DNA from: TC-15 sp034437275
Lineage (GTDB): Bacteria > Chloroflexota > Anaerolineae > Aggregatilineales > Aggregatilineaceae
Assembly: GCA_034437275.1 (NCBI GenBank)
Contig: DAOTUD010000141.1
Coordinates: forward strand, 1-64,000
Direction of reading: 5' to 3'
Length of the DNA stretch: 64,000 bases
Of this stretch, positions 53,972 through 62,621 are shown in pieces. Numbering within the stretch: position 1 is the first letter of the stretch; each line of letters begins with the position of its first letter. The translations under genes were made by a program, and so were the position numbers. Under the pieces are notes generated by a model that had not been told where the DNA came from, ran no database searches, and saw only the letters and a list, made by a program, of their open reading frames with translations.

Positions 53972-54688
53972 ATGACTGAAAACACTGCGCCCACGACTAT
54001 TGAAGAACTTGCGCCCAAGATGAAAGTGCAGGGGATTGTTAAGAAAATCGAGTTGTACGGTGCGCTGGTGGACATTGGCATTGGCCGGCTAGGCTTGCTC
54101 CATATCTCCCAAATTTCCGATGAACACGTAAAGAACGTCTCGGACATCCTCACCGAAGGGGACGAAATTACGGCATGGATCAGGGAACTGGACCGCAAGC
54201 AGGGCCGCGTCAACCTGACGATGCTCGAACCCCCGGCGGTAACTTGGTCCGAGATTTCCGAAAACGATATCCATACCGGAAAAGTCGTGCGGATCGAGAA
54301 ATTTGGGGCTTTCGTAGACATCGGTGCCGAACGTCCAGGGCTGGTACATGTATCTGAGTTGGCGAAGGGCTATGTCGGCGACCCATCGGATGTTGTCGAA
54401 GTAGGCGACGAAATTGAGGTCAAAGTGATCGGCGTCAACCGCCGCAAGCGTCAAATCGACCTCAGTGTGCGCGCGCTCGACGCATCGGACGTCGTGGTCA
54501 CCACCGAAGAGGCCGACACCGAGAAATTACCGACAGCTATGGAGTTGGCCCTACGCCAGGCCATGGAAGATTCGGGGATGGAAGTTCCTGAGTCAGACAA
54601 AAAGCGCAAGCGGAAGAAAAACAAGCGCCGCGAAGCACAAGAAGATATCTTCGCGCGCACGCTCCAAGAGCACTCGTCTAGCGAGTAA
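53972..54688 (+). CDS. Two-S1-domain RNA-binding protein
   Basis: 238 residues. Two S1 RNA-binding domains: about 14-88 (KVQGIVKKIELYGALVDIGI ... GLLHISQIS) and 100-170 (HTGKVVRIEKFGAFVDIGAE ... GLVHVSELA). The second is more canonical (R-x-G-F-V-H-V-S-E-type). A very basic Lys/Arg stretch (DKKRKRKKNKRREAQE) follows near residue 205. Shorter than ribosomal protein S1 (usually four to six domains), so more likely a general S1-like translation or RNA factor. ATG 53972 with AAGGAG. Confidence 0.88.
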   Translation: MTENTAPTTIEELAPKMKVQGIVKKIELYGALVDIGIGRLGLLHISQISDEHVKNVSDILTEGDEITAWIRELDRKQGRVNLTMLEPPAVTWSEISENDIHTGKVVRIEKFGAFVDIGAERPGLVHVSELAKGYVGDPSDVVEVGDEIEVKVIGVNRRKRQIDLSVRALDASDVVVTTEEADTEKLPTAMELALRQAMEDSGMEVPESDKKRKRKKNKRREAQEDIFARTLQEHSSSE

Positions 54689-54704
54689 TCGGCTGCCAGC
54701 AAAC

Positions 54705-54744
54705 AACGGGCGGGACCAAAACGGGCCCCGCCCGTTTGCTTTTC
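54705..54744. terminator. Terminator between S1-protein and VKOR genes
   Basis: AACGGGCGGG (54705-54714) pairs with CCCGCCCGTT (54727-54736), a 10-bp GC-rich stem, with TTT and TTTT runs after it. It lies after the plus-strand S1 gene; its last base touches the end of the VKOR reading frame. Confidence 0.7.
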
Positions 54745-55215
54745 TCAGGCGCGCAGCGGTTCCATAAAACGATAAACCCGGTAGCTACCGATGATAAGCA
54801 GCAGCGTGATGATCACAAAGGACGCAATACACCACTGGCACCACGCATCCAATACGGTCGCTTCGAGTACGGACAGATAAGCCTGGAGCAGCACGCCAAA
54901 CAATGTCATCCCGATCACCAGCGTTCGGCCATAGGTCGCCAGGACCTCGACCTGGTCTTCCAGCACCAGCACGCCCAGAATGGCGACATATCCCAGCACG
55001 CCCAGCAGCGCAAGCGGGATGCCCAGGGTGGTTGCGTAGGCGCTTTCCTGCACCGCTGTACAGTCGATCTTCCCGGCATCAGTACACTGCGTCTCGTTCC
55101 CGGTCAGTTCCGCCCAGGCCATATACCCGGCTACGAAAATGCCGACCACGCACAACCCAATGGACACCAGTCGCAGCCAGTCAGTATACATCTGTTGACT
55201 TTTTTCCCTATACAC
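54745..55215 (-). CDS. Vitamin K epoxide reductase (VKOR) family protein
   Basis: 156 residues, about four or five membrane helices. The redox motif is WCQWCIAS (CxxC) in a helix. The partner Cys pair of the loop is in TQCTDAGKIDCTAVQESAYA, and Ser/Thr follow. VKOR reoxidises DsbA-like thioredoxins, passing electrons to quinone, and so takes the place of DsbB in many bacteria. Here it stands alone (not fused to a thioredoxin); the only DsbA-like piece nearby is the remnant at 53698. Start GTG 55215 or ATG 55191 is uncertain. Confidence 0.9.
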   Translation of the reverse strand: MYREKSQQMYTDWLRLVSIGLCVVGIFVAGYMAWAELTGNETQCTDAGKIDCTAVQESAYATTLGIPLALLGVLGYVAILGVLVLEDQVEVLATYGRTLVIGMTLFGVLLQAYLSVLEATVLDAWCQWCIASFVIITLLLIIGSYRVYRFMEPLRA

Positions 55216-55388
55216 GTTGCGCCTTATCCTCCATTTTTCGGATTTTTTGGTACAATGATCAAAAGGCGATTTTACCCCAATTCGGCACTATTCCCAATAA
55301 TTTTACGGAAACACCACGTTACAGCGTTGCGACAACCCATTACGGCAGCTATACTCACCATAATACGTTGGCTGGTAGGATACGCACG

Positions 55389-57584
55389 GTGAAAACAGAC
55401 GCGATCGACATTGACAACATCTTCAAGGCGCTTCCCTCGCTGACCCGCGACGAGCGCGCCATGCTCGTCCGCGCCTACGAATACGCACGCCGCGCCCACC
55501 AGGAACAGTATCGCAAGTCTGGTGAACCGTACATCACACACTGCATCGCCGTCGCTCAAATCCTGGGCGATATGAGTCTCGATGCCGCCACCGTTGCCGC
55601 CGGCCTGCTGCACGATGTGGTCGAAGACACCCCCACCACCATCGAGACCATCGAGGGCGAATTCGGCGCGCATATCGCCGAACTGGTCGACGGCGTGACC
55701 AAACTCGCCCAACTGCCGACCGGCATCGAGGGCATGCACGGCGGCAAACCCGGCGACCGCGAAGCCGAGTACCTCCGCAAGATGTTCCTGGCGATGGGCA
55801 CCAACTTCCGCGTGATTCTGATCAAGCTGGCCGACCGCCTGCACAACATGCGCACGCTCGGCTACATGCCATCCCACAAACAGATCCAAAAAGCCACCGA
55901 AACCCTGGAAATCTTCGCCCCGCTGGCCAGCCGCCTGGGCATCTGGCAGATCAAGTGGGAACTGGAAGACCTGGCGTTTCGCTACCTGGACCCCGAACGT
56001 TACCGCGAGATCGCCGCCCAGATCGACGAGCGCCGCTCCGACCGCGAAGCCTACATGCAGCGCATCACCCAGTACATTCACGACCAGTTCGCGCGCGAAG
56101 GGCTTAAGGCGACCATCAAAGGCCGCCCCAAACACATTTACAGCATCTTCCGCAAGATGGAACGGAAGAATCTGCCCTTCAGCCAGATTTACGACATCCG
56201 CGCGATCCGCATCATCGTGGACAACATCCCCAAGTGCTACCAGGCGCTGGGCATCATCCACAACATTTTCCACGCCATCCCGGGCGAATTCGACGATTAC
56301 ATCTCCTCGCCAAAAGAAAACTCCTACCGCAGCCTGCACACCGCCGTGCTGGACAAAGACGGCAAAACGCTGGAGGTCCAGATCCGCACCGACGACATGA
56401 ACGAGGAAGCCGAATACGGCATCGCCGCCCACTGGCGCTACAAGGAAAACCGGACCCCGCACAACCAGGACGGCGCGCTGGAGCGCCGGCTGGAATTCTT
56501 CCGCCGCATGATGGAAGACGTCCGCCAGGACACCGCCGACGAGGACGCCAACGGGTTTGTCAAGAGCATGATGGAGCAGATCAGCCACGCGCGCATCTAT
56601 GCCTTCACGCCCAAAGGCGACATCATCGATCTGCCCGAAGGTGCGACCCCCGTCGACTTCGCCTACCACATCCACACCGAAGTCGGCCACCGCTGTCGGG
56701 GCGCAAAGGTCAACGGCCAGCTTGTCGGGCTGGACTATCGCATCAAAAACGGCGACCGGGTGGAGATTCTGACCGCCAATCGCGGCGGCCCCAGCCTGGA
56801 CTGGCTGAACGGTGACCTCGGTTTTGTCACCACGTCCCGCGCGCGTGGCAAGGTGAAACAATGGTTCCGCCGGCGCGAGCGCGAAAAAAGCATCGACGAC
56901 GGCAAAGAAGTCCTGGACCGCGAGCTGCGCAAGCTGGGCATGAGCACCCTGTCGCGGGACGAGATCGCGCGCCAGCTCGGCTACCAGGATGCCGAAGATT
57001 TGATGGTCGCGATTGGCTACGGGCACATCACCGGCGCCCAGATCAGCTTTCGCCTGCTGGAAGCCGAGCACGACGCTGCGGAGGATGAAGACGCCGACGC
57101 GCTGGAAGCTAACGTCCGGCGCACCAACGAACCCGTCAAGCCCGAAGGTATGCGCATCGACGAAACCGATGGCCTGCTGGTCACGCTGGCGCGCTGCTGC
57201 AACCCGACCTATGGCGATGCCATCATCGGGTTTGTCACCCGCGGCAAAGGCATCACCGTGCATCGTGCCGACTGCAAAAACATCCTGAACACCACCGAGC
57301 CGGAGCGCGTGATCAACGTGACCTGGCCCCCCACCAACGAGCAGGCCTTCCCGGTGCCGGTGCTGATCGTCGCCTACGACCGCGAAGGGTTGATGCGCGA
57401 TATCGGCGCGCTCATCGCCGATGAAAACATCAATATGTCGAATGTCAACATCAGCACGCGCCAAAACATCGCCACCTTCGAGCTGACGATGGAGATCAAA
57501 GACCTCAAACAGCTCTCCCGCATTCTGGGCAAAATTGAACGCCTGCCGAACATCATTGAAGCCTTCCGGCGAACCGCCGTATAA
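55389..57584 (+). CDS. (p)ppGpp synthetase/hydrolase (RelA/SpoT homologue)
   Basis: 731 residues from GTG 55389 (KTDAIDIDNIF). Upstream frame sequence is a shadow of the VKOR gene. HD hydrolase domain with AAGLLHDVVEDT (HD intact). Synthetase domain with IYDIRAIRIIVDN and SSPKENSYRSLHTAVLDKDG. TGS domain from about 395 (RIYAFTPKGDIIDLPEGATP). C-terminal ACT domain (VPVLIVAYDREGLMRDIGAL). Bifunctional Rel type, because HD and synthetase motifs are both intact. It makes or breaks ppGpp in response to starvation. Confidence 0.96.
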   Translation: MKTDAIDIDNIFKALPSLTRDERAMLVRAYEYARRAHQEQYRKSGEPYITHCIAVAQILGDMSLDAATVAAGLLHDVVEDTPTTIETIEGEFGAHIAELVDGVTKLAQLPTGIEGMHGGKPGDREAEYLRKMFLAMGTNFRVILIKLADRLHNMRTLGYMPSHKQIQKATETLEIFAPLASRLGIWQIKWELEDLAFRYLDPERYREIAAQIDERRSDREAYMQRITQYIHDQFAREGLKATIKGRPKHIYSIFRKMERKNLPFSQIYDIRAIRIIVDNIPKCYQALGIIHNIFHAIPGEFDDYISSPKENSYRSLHTAVLDKDGKTLEVQIRTDDMNEEAEYGIAAHWRYKENRTPHNQDGALERRLEFFRRMMEDVRQDTADEDANGFVKSMMEQISHARIYAFTPKGDIIDLPEGATPVDFAYHIHTEVGHRCRGAKVNGQLVGLDYRIKNGDRVEILTANRGGPSLDWLNGDLGFVTTSRARGKVKQWFRRREREKSIDDGKEVLDRELRKLGMSTLSRDEIARQLGYQDAEDLMVAIGYGHITGAQISFRLLEAEHDAAEDEDADALEANVRRTNEPVKPEGMRIDETDGLLVTLARCCNPTYGDAIIGFVTRGKGITVHRADCKNILNTTEPERVINVTWPPTNEQAFPVPVLIVAYDREGLMRDIGALIADENINMSNVNISTRQNIATFELTMEIKDLKQLSRILGKIERLPNIIEAFRRTAV

Positions 57585-57594
57585 GGGAGGCCTC

Positions 57595-57909
57595 ATGTCG
57601 CGCAATCACACGCTTCTCCCGTTGATCGTGCTGGTCCTGGCCACGCTGGCCTGTGGCACATTCCGCTCGCCAGGCGACCCGGCCCCCACACCGCCGCCCA
57701 GCTACACCCCGCCGACGCGGATTGCGCCCACGCCATCACCGGGAACCGTCACTGTTACCGCCCCACCCGAATCCCCGACCGCCACCCCATCCCCCTCACC
57801 TACCCCCAGCCCGCCCAGCCCTTCACCGGGCACCGTTACCCTTACTGTCACTGACTCCGCCACCCCATCGCCCTCGCCTACTCCTCGTCAGTCTTCTCTA
57901 TCAGAATGA
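57595..57909 (+). CDS. Small Pro/Thr/Ser-rich lipoprotein
   Basis: 104 residues from ATG 57595 with AAGGGAGG, 10 bp after the rel stop. The signal ends in lipobox LATLACG, so the Cys is probably lipidated. The mature part is low-complexity with two copies of PSPGTVT and many PTPSPSP units. No folded domain is visible; probably a surface stalk or spacer. Tandem copies SPTPSP and repeated PSPG may vary in number between strains. Confidence 0.75.
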   Translation: MSRNHTLLPLIVLVLATLACGTFRSPGDPAPTPPPSYTPPTRIAPTPSPGTVTVTAPPESPTATPSPSPTPSPPSPSPGTVTLTVTDSATPSPSPTPRQSSLSE

Positions 57910-57987
57910 TTTTATTTTCCTCTACACATAATTAATATATACATTCATCCGAAGGATTTTATAATATAGCGCAAACAATTTTGCGGG

Positions 57988-58016
57988 TTGTGATGTTTTC
58001 CTCATACGTGTATAAT
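57988..58016 (+). promoter_or_regulatory. Promoter of the BTAD regulator gene
   Basis: TTGTGA (57988-57993), 17-bp spacer, TATAAT (58011-58016), in an AT-rich leader of about 200 bp. It lies 100 bp before the ATG. Confidence 0.65.
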
Positions 58017-58115
58017 GCTATCAATAAAGGTTATGAGTCTAATCCTATAACAAGATAACCAGCGCCAGCTGATCGAATTTCGATTATCTGTTGTTCAGGA
58101 TGGAGCAGTTAACAA

Positions 58116-59357
58116 ATGAACGCTTTTGAACACGCCACTACGCAATTGCACGACCTCGGCCCGGGAATCACACTCGCAATACTCCATCCCGACTTTCATG
58201 GACAGCACCGCCTCTTTGCTCCCTTGTTGCACGAGGCCAGCAGCACCACGATTTTCACCGCCGTCCCGCAGCCAGATTGCAGCCTCGGCGACTTGTTGTC
58301 GTACATGAAAACCGCACTTGAGGAACAGATGGATGCCGCAGATCCCCCCGCCCTGCCCGACAAAGCCGAAAGCGCCGCGAGTCAGCTTGCTGCTTACCTC
58401 AATCAGCATAGCCGCATCAACCTGATTCTCGACAATTTCGACCTGACACACCAGGAGCAGACCGTTCCTTTCATCGCTGCATTGGCCCGCCAATTGCACG
58501 GCGGCAACCGCCTGATTCTCGGTGCACGGGAACTCCCGATGGCCTTGCTGCACCACGACGACCTGCAGGATCGCATCGCATTAGTGCCAGTTGAACCCGA
58601 CAAAATGCTGCTCGACTATGTCGCCACCGCCGGGAAAAACGTCCTTGAGGTCCGGGCCTTGGGGCCGGGGCGCGTCCTGATTAACGGCCAGCTTATCAAC
58701 CATTGGGATGGCGTGCTGCCCCGTACGCTGTTCTTCTACTTCGTGGATCGTGGCATGACCACCCGCGATGAGATCTTCCAGACCTTCTGGCCCAACCTCA
58801 GCACGCGCGAGGCGACCAACGTCTTTCACGTCACCAAACGCAAGATCAGCGAGATTCTCGGAACCGACCTCACCGTGTACTGGTCGGGCTTCTATCGCAT
58901 CTCGCCCGATCTGGAACTGCACTATGATGTGGTGAAGTTCGCCGAAGCGGTGCAGAATGCGGCGGTCGCCAACGAGCAAGAGGGGGTCCAACTGCTCCAA
59001 AACGCGATCTCGCTCTATCATGGCCCCTTCCTGAGCACCATGAACCAGAAATGGGTGGAAAGCCGCCGCGAAGAACTGGCGATGAGCTATGCCGAAGCGC
59101 TCGCCGGGCTGGCCCGCATCTACCAACGCCGGGACGCTAAGTTCAGCGCGCTGGGCTATTTCCTGCGCGCCGCCGCTACCAACCCGCAGCGCGAAGACCT
59201 GGCCCGGTCCATCATGGAGCTTTACTACGAACTGGGGCGGACGGAAGAAGCCCTGAACACCTATGCGCGGCTGGAAGAAGAACTGCAAGCGACGCTGAAC
59301 GTTATGCCAGGCCCGCAAACCGTCGATCTGGCCAACGAGATTCGCGCCACGCGCTAA
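58116..59357 (+). CDS. BTAD-containing transcriptional regulator with degenerate ATPase-like N-terminus
   Basis: 413 residues. N-terminal part (about 15-170) reads like a STAND-type ATPase without a P-loop: the usual GKT motif is replaced by HPDFHGQHRLFAPLL, but a Walker B-like LILDNFDLT and ILGARELP (sensor-type) remain. A winged-helix domain follows (about 190-270, RVLINGQLINHWDGVLPRTL, ATNVFHVTKRKISEILG), then a bacterial transcriptional activator domain of helical repeats (about 275-400, YAEALAGLARIYQRRDAKFS). The order differs from SARP regulators, where the winged helix comes first. Likely DNA-binding regulator, ligand unknown. Confidence 0.82.
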   Translation: MNAFEHATTQLHDLGPGITLAILHPDFHGQHRLFAPLLHEASSTTIFTAVPQPDCSLGDLLSYMKTALEEQMDAADPPALPDKAESAASQLAAYLNQHSRINLILDNFDLTHQEQTVPFIAALARQLHGGNRLILGARELPMALLHHDDLQDRIALVPVEPDKMLLDYVATAGKNVLEVRALGPGRVLINGQLINHWDGVLPRTLFFYFVDRGMTTRDEIFQTFWPNLSTREATNVFHVTKRKISEILGTDLTVYWSGFYRISPDLELHYDVVKFAEAVQNAAVANEQEGVQLLQNAISLYHGPFLSTMNQKWVESRREELAMSYAEALAGLARIYQRRDAKFSALGYFLRAAATNPQREDLARSIMELYYELGRTEEALNTYARLEEELQATLNVMPGPQTVDLANEIRATR

Positions 59358-59376
59358 CAGCCACCGCCATCACCAT

Positions 59377-59406
59377 AAAAAACCCCGTGCTCAGACGGGG
59401 TTTTTT
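59377..59406. terminator. Bidirectional intrinsic terminator
   Basis: AAAAAACCCCGT (59377-59388) pairs with ACGGGGTTTTTT (59395-59406), 6-base loop. The A/T-runs serve the BTAD gene on the plus strand and the PPK2 gene ending at 59413 on the minus strand. Confidence 0.9.
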
Positions 59407-59412
59407 GCTGCA

Positions 59413-60174
59413 TTAGCTTTTCTTCTTCTTTTTCTTCTTGCCGTCTTTTTTCTCCTCGTCAAACGACAGATCAAGTTCGCGCTCCAGCGCATCGACCACC
59501 GTGCGCAGTACAAACACCCGCGCGAAAAGCTTGTCGTTGGCCGGCACCACCGACCAGGGAGCGACCGTCGTGCTGGTCTTCAGCAGCATGTCGTTGACCG
59601 CCTCGACATAATCACCCCATTGTTCGCGATTGCGCCAATCCTCATCGGTCAGCTTCCAGGCTTTGTAGGGCGTGTCGCGCCGGTCCTCGAAGCGCTGGAG
59701 CTGCTCTTCCTCGCTGATATGCAGCCAGAATTTGACCAGGATCGTCCCATAGTCAACTAACTGTCGTTCGAACTGGTTGATCTCACGATACGCGCGCTGC
59801 CATTCCTCCTCGGTACAAAAACCCTCGATGCGCTCGACCAGCACACGCCCATACCACGTCCGGTCGAAGATCGCGACCTGCCCGGCCTCCGGCAGCCGCC
59901 GCCAGAAGCGCCACAGATAGTGGTGCTCGGCGTCGTCGCCTTTGGGCGCGCTGATAGCGTGCACCACGTACCCGCGCGGGTCGAGCCGTTCGGTCAAGCG
60001 CTTGATCGCGCCGCCCTTGCCGCCCGCGTCCCAGCCCTCGAAGGCCAGGATCACCGGGCGCTGCTGTTTATAGACCTGGAACCCCAATTCGCCCAACCGC
60101 ACCTGCAGCTTGGTGCGCTGGACCTTGTATTCCTTGGAACTCAATTCCTGACTCAGGTCGACAGTTTCAAGCAT
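59413..60174 (-). CDS. Polyphosphate kinase 2 family protein
   Basis: 253 residues. Walker A: LAFEGWDAGGKGGAIKRL; Walker B: AIFDRTWYGRVLVERIEGF; lid region RFEDRRDTPYKAWKLTDED. PPK2 enzymes phosphorylate nucleotides using polyphosphate. Ends in a run of Lys (KKDGKKKKKKKS) that is not part of the fold and may bind polyphosphate or nucleic acid. Its start overlaps the upstream paralogue's end by 8 bp. Second of a tandem pair. Confidence 0.93.
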   Translation of the reverse strand: MLETVDLSQELSSKEYKVQRTKLQVRLGELGFQVYKQQRPVILAFEGWDAGGKGGAIKRLTERLDPRGYVVHAISAPKGDDAEHHYLWRFWRRLPEAGQVAIFDRTWYGRVLVERIEGFCTEEEWQRAYREINQFERQLVDYGTILVKFWLHISEEEQLQRFEDRRDTPYKAWKLTDEDWRNREQWGDYVEAVNDMLLKTSTTVAPWSVVPANDKLFARVFVLRTVVDALERELDLSFDEEKKDGKKKKKKKS

Positions 60175-60937
60175 TGGCCTCTTCCCCCTGCGCTTCCCAT
60201 TCGCTGATCAGCGGCGGCACTGCGTCGATCTCGGCCAGCCGGTGCTCCATCGCCTCGATCAGTGTGCTGTAGACCTTGTCCAGCATAAACCACTTGCTCG
60301 TCGCCTCGACGATGGTCCAGGGGCCGAAGCTGGTATCGGTGCGCTCTAACATCTCCTCGTACACTTGCAGCCATGTCTCGTAATTGCGGTGCCGTTCCAG
60401 GTCCTCGTCTTCGAGCCGCCAGCTTTCCAGCGGATCTTTTTTAATTTTCTTAAAGCGCCGCGCCTGCTCTTTTTTGGAAATATGCAGGAAAAACTTGACG
60501 ATGGCATACCCATCCACCGCGATCAAGCGCTCGAAGTCGACAATGTCGTTGTACGCCCGCTGCACATCGCGGGGCGACAACCCATACTCGACCCGTTCCA
60601 CCGTAACCCGTCCGTACCAGCTACGGTCAAAGATCGCCATGTGGCCATAGTTCGGCAGTTTGTTCCAAAAGCGCCACAACCAGGGACGCTTTTGCTCATA
60701 CGTGCGCGCCGCGCGGATCGGCCACACCGTGAACCCGCGCGGGTCCAGCCGCGAGGTCAGGGTCTGGACACAGGTGCCCTTGCCCGCTGCATCCCAGCCT
60801 TCAAAGATCACAATCGTCGGCACCTTGTTATCAAAGGCCGCTTTTTCGAGATCGTATAAGCGCTGCCGGTAAGCCGATCGGCGGGCTTTCCATTCCTTCT
60901 TCTTGAGCTTCTGATCTAAATTGACAACTTCAAGCAA
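60167..60937 (-). CDS. Polyphosphate kinase 2 family protein
   Basis: 256 residues. Walker A: IFEGWDAAGKGTCVQTL; Walker B: AIFDRSWYGRVTVERVEYGL; lid region RRFKKIKKDPLESWRL. Same family as the downstream gene but only about half identical by eye, so the two copies may differ in nucleotide preference (NMP against NDP). Transcribed with it (8-bp overlap). Start ATG 60937 with AGGAGG within AAAGGAGGCG. Confidence 0.93.
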   Translation of the reverse strand: MLEVVNLDQKLKKKEWKARRSAYRQRLYDLEKAAFDNKVPTIVIFEGWDAAGKGTCVQTLTSRLDPRGFTVWPIRAARTYEQKRPWLWRFWNKLPNYGHMAIFDRSWYGRVTVERVEYGLSPRDVQRAYNDIVDFERLIAVDGYAIVKFFLHISKKEQARRFKKIKKDPLESWRLEDEDLERHRNYETWLQVYEEMLERTDTSFGPWTIVEATSKWFMLDKVYSTLIEAMEHRLAEIDAVPPLISEWEAQGEEANA

Positions 60938-61019
60938 GGCCGCCTCCTTTCCTAAAAATGTGTAATGTTGGCACGTAGTATAGGATAAAATGCGACATTG
61001 CGTAAAATCACGCGAAGCG

Positions 61020-62078
61020 TCACTCCACCATGTCCCAGTTCAACACCGTGTCCGGCTGGATGTCAACCGTCGCCACCCGCCCGATCAGGTTGGGCAGTTC
61101 CGCCGGCTGGATGCCGGTGCCGGGCCGCTTCATGATCAGCATATCGCGTGCAATGCACGTCCCCATCGGGATGAACCGCGCCGCCACCACGCTGCGCCGC
61201 GCATACTGGCGCGCCGCTTCTTCGGCGGACTGCACGTCCAGGTGAGGATCGCCGAGTGCCAGCTCGAGGGCGCGAATGCTCTGCACCATCGTCGCAAACT
61301 GGGCCGGCCCCGACGACCGCGCATGATCGTCGCCCGGCAGTGACGGGTCCAGCGTAAAGGGCCGCTGGACGGCATACGCCCCCAACGCCACCGCCCCCAG
61401 CGCCACCGGCAAGCAGTCCGCCGGCGGCGAATGGTCCGAAAACCCGACCGGATAGGACGGAAACTCGCGCTGGAGCGTCCCCAGCCGCAGCAGGTGCGTG
61501 TCCTCCGGCAGCGTGGGGTAGCTCAGCACCGCATAGAGCAGCGCAAGCTGGCGGCAGCCATGGCGCCACAGGAAATCCACCGCGGCCCGAATCTCGACCA
61601 GCGTCGAGCCGCCCGTCGAGAGGATGACCGGCTTGCCGCGCCCGGCGACCTCCATCAGCAAGGGATAGTTGGTCAGATCGGCGGACGCCACCTTGAAGAC
61701 CGGCATCTCCAGCCGATCCAGGAAGTCCACCGCCTCCAGGTCAAACGCCGTCGACAGCCAGGTGATGCCCACATTTTGCGCATGCGCATACAGCGCGCGG
61801 TATTCGTCCTCGCCGAAGCTGTCGGTGCGCTTATAGACCGCGTACTGGGTGGCGGTGGCTTCGGGTTCCGTCCAGAACACCGGCGCACTGCGGGTAACCA
61901 GCTTCTCGGCCTTATACGTCTGGAACTTGATCGCGTCGGCCCCAGCGCGCCTGGCCTCATCGATCAAGCGCTTGGCCGCCTCCAGGCTGCCTTTGTGATT
62001 CACGCCCACTTCCGCGATCACATACGTGGGGTACCCCGGCCCGATCCATTTGTCATCAATTTGTATAGCTTCCATCAT
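61020..62078 (-). CDS. NeuB-like N-acylneuraminate synthase family protein with altered active site
   Basis: 352 residues. NeuB TIM barrel (about 15-285): YVIAEVGVNHKGSLEAAKRL, ADAIKFQTYKAEKLV, VFKVASADLTNYPLLMEVAG, GFSDHS, then FTLDPSLPGDDHARS. C-terminal SAF domain (about 290-350). Sialate synthases have EKHFTLD, whose His binds the metal; here it is AVQRPFTLD (His to Pro, Glu to Gln). The strand usually reading LLHC is LLYAVLSYPTLP. So it may use another substrate or be inactive. ATG 62078 or 62075 with GGGAG upstream. Single gene. Confidence 0.85.
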   Translation of the reverse strand: MMEAIQIDDKWIGPGYPTYVIAEVGVNHKGSLEAAKRLIDEARRAGADAIKFQTYKAEKLVTRSAPVFWTEPEATATQYAVYKRTDSFGEDEYRALYAHAQNVGITWLSTAFDLEAVDFLDRLEMPVFKVASADLTNYPLLMEVAGRGKPVILSTGGSTLVEIRAAVDFLWRHGCRQLALLYAVLSYPTLPEDTHLLRLGTLQREFPSYPVGFSDHSPPADCLPVALGAVALGAYAVQRPFTLDPSLPGDDHARSSGPAQFATMVQSIRALELALGDPHLDVQSAEEAARQYARRSVVAARFIPMGTCIARDMLIMKRPGTGIQPAELPNLIGRVATVDIQPDTVLNWDMVE

Positions 62079-62176
62079 ACGCTCCCTACCAATGCAAGGC
62101 TTACCTCCATTATATCATTCACAAAAAAGCCCCGGCGAAATACCGGGGCCATCCACCGCACAAATTGATCTACGCC

Positions 62177-62554
62177 TTACACGATGCGACCCACCGCCAA
62201 CCCGCCAAACAGCGACAGCAGCCCCACCAACGTCTGCACCAGCACATTGCCCGTCGCCAGCATCCACTGCGCTTCGCGCACGAAGCCGCCGGTGTCGAAG
62301 ATGAAGGTGGAGAATGTGGTGAACGCGCCCATAAAGCCGCCCAGAATCACGATCTGGGTCTCCTCGTCAAGCACCAGCCGGTCGTCGGCCAGCGTCCACA
62401 CCACCCCGAACAGAAAACACCCGATCATGTTCACAAACAACGTCCCCCAGGGAAGCCCGTCGCCGGACAATCGCTGCACCAGCCCGCCCAATCCATACCG
62501 CGCCGTCGTCCCCAGCGCCCCGGCCAGTGCGATCAGCATCATACGTTGCAGCAT
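62177..62554 (-). CDS. crcB: Fluoride channel CrcB/Fluc
   Basis: 125 residues from ATG 62554 (MLQRMMLIALAGALGTTARY), with GGAG upstream. An in-frame upstream extension to 62740 runs through the riboswitch and is not translated. Four membrane helices and the family motifs GGALGTxxRY-like start, WGTLFVNMIGCFLFGVVWTL (Asn of the pore), GFMGAFTTFSTFIFD (TTFSTF motif). It expels fluoride as an antiparallel dimer. Controlled by the upstream fluoride riboswitch. Confidence 0.95.
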   Translation of the reverse strand: MLQRMMLIALAGALGTTARYGLGGLVQRLSGDGLPWGTLFVNMIGCFLFGVVWTLADDRLVLDEETQIVILGGFMGAFTTFSTFIFDTGGFVREAQWMLATGNVLVQTLVGLLSLFGGLAVGRIV

Positions 62555-62584
62555 CGTTGCTCGTCTCCTGCGATGAAAGCTAAC

Positions 62585-62610
62585 AAAAAAGCCCGCCGCA
62601 CGGCAGGCTT
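62585..62610 (-). terminator. Terminator hairpin in the crcB leader
   Basis: On the minus strand AAGCCTGCCG pairs with CGGCGGGCTT (62601-62610 with 62589-62598) and is followed by T residues (62590-62585). It lies between the aptamer and crcB. Its 5' arm CCTGCCG can instead pair with CGGCAGG at 62629-62635, an antiterminator. Confidence 0.75.
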
Positions 62611-62621
62611 CAGACCCAACA

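Noticed and set aside
55272..57605. 777-codon open frame antisense to the rel gene
   Set aside because: Shadow of rel. No recognisable domain, and the sense frame has full HD, synthetase, TGS and ACT domains.
57595..57909. Simple repeat in the lipoprotein gene as a possible CRISPR or minisatellite
   Set aside because: The units are short codon-level Pro/Thr/Ser repeats within an ORF with SD and lipobox, not spaced direct repeats.
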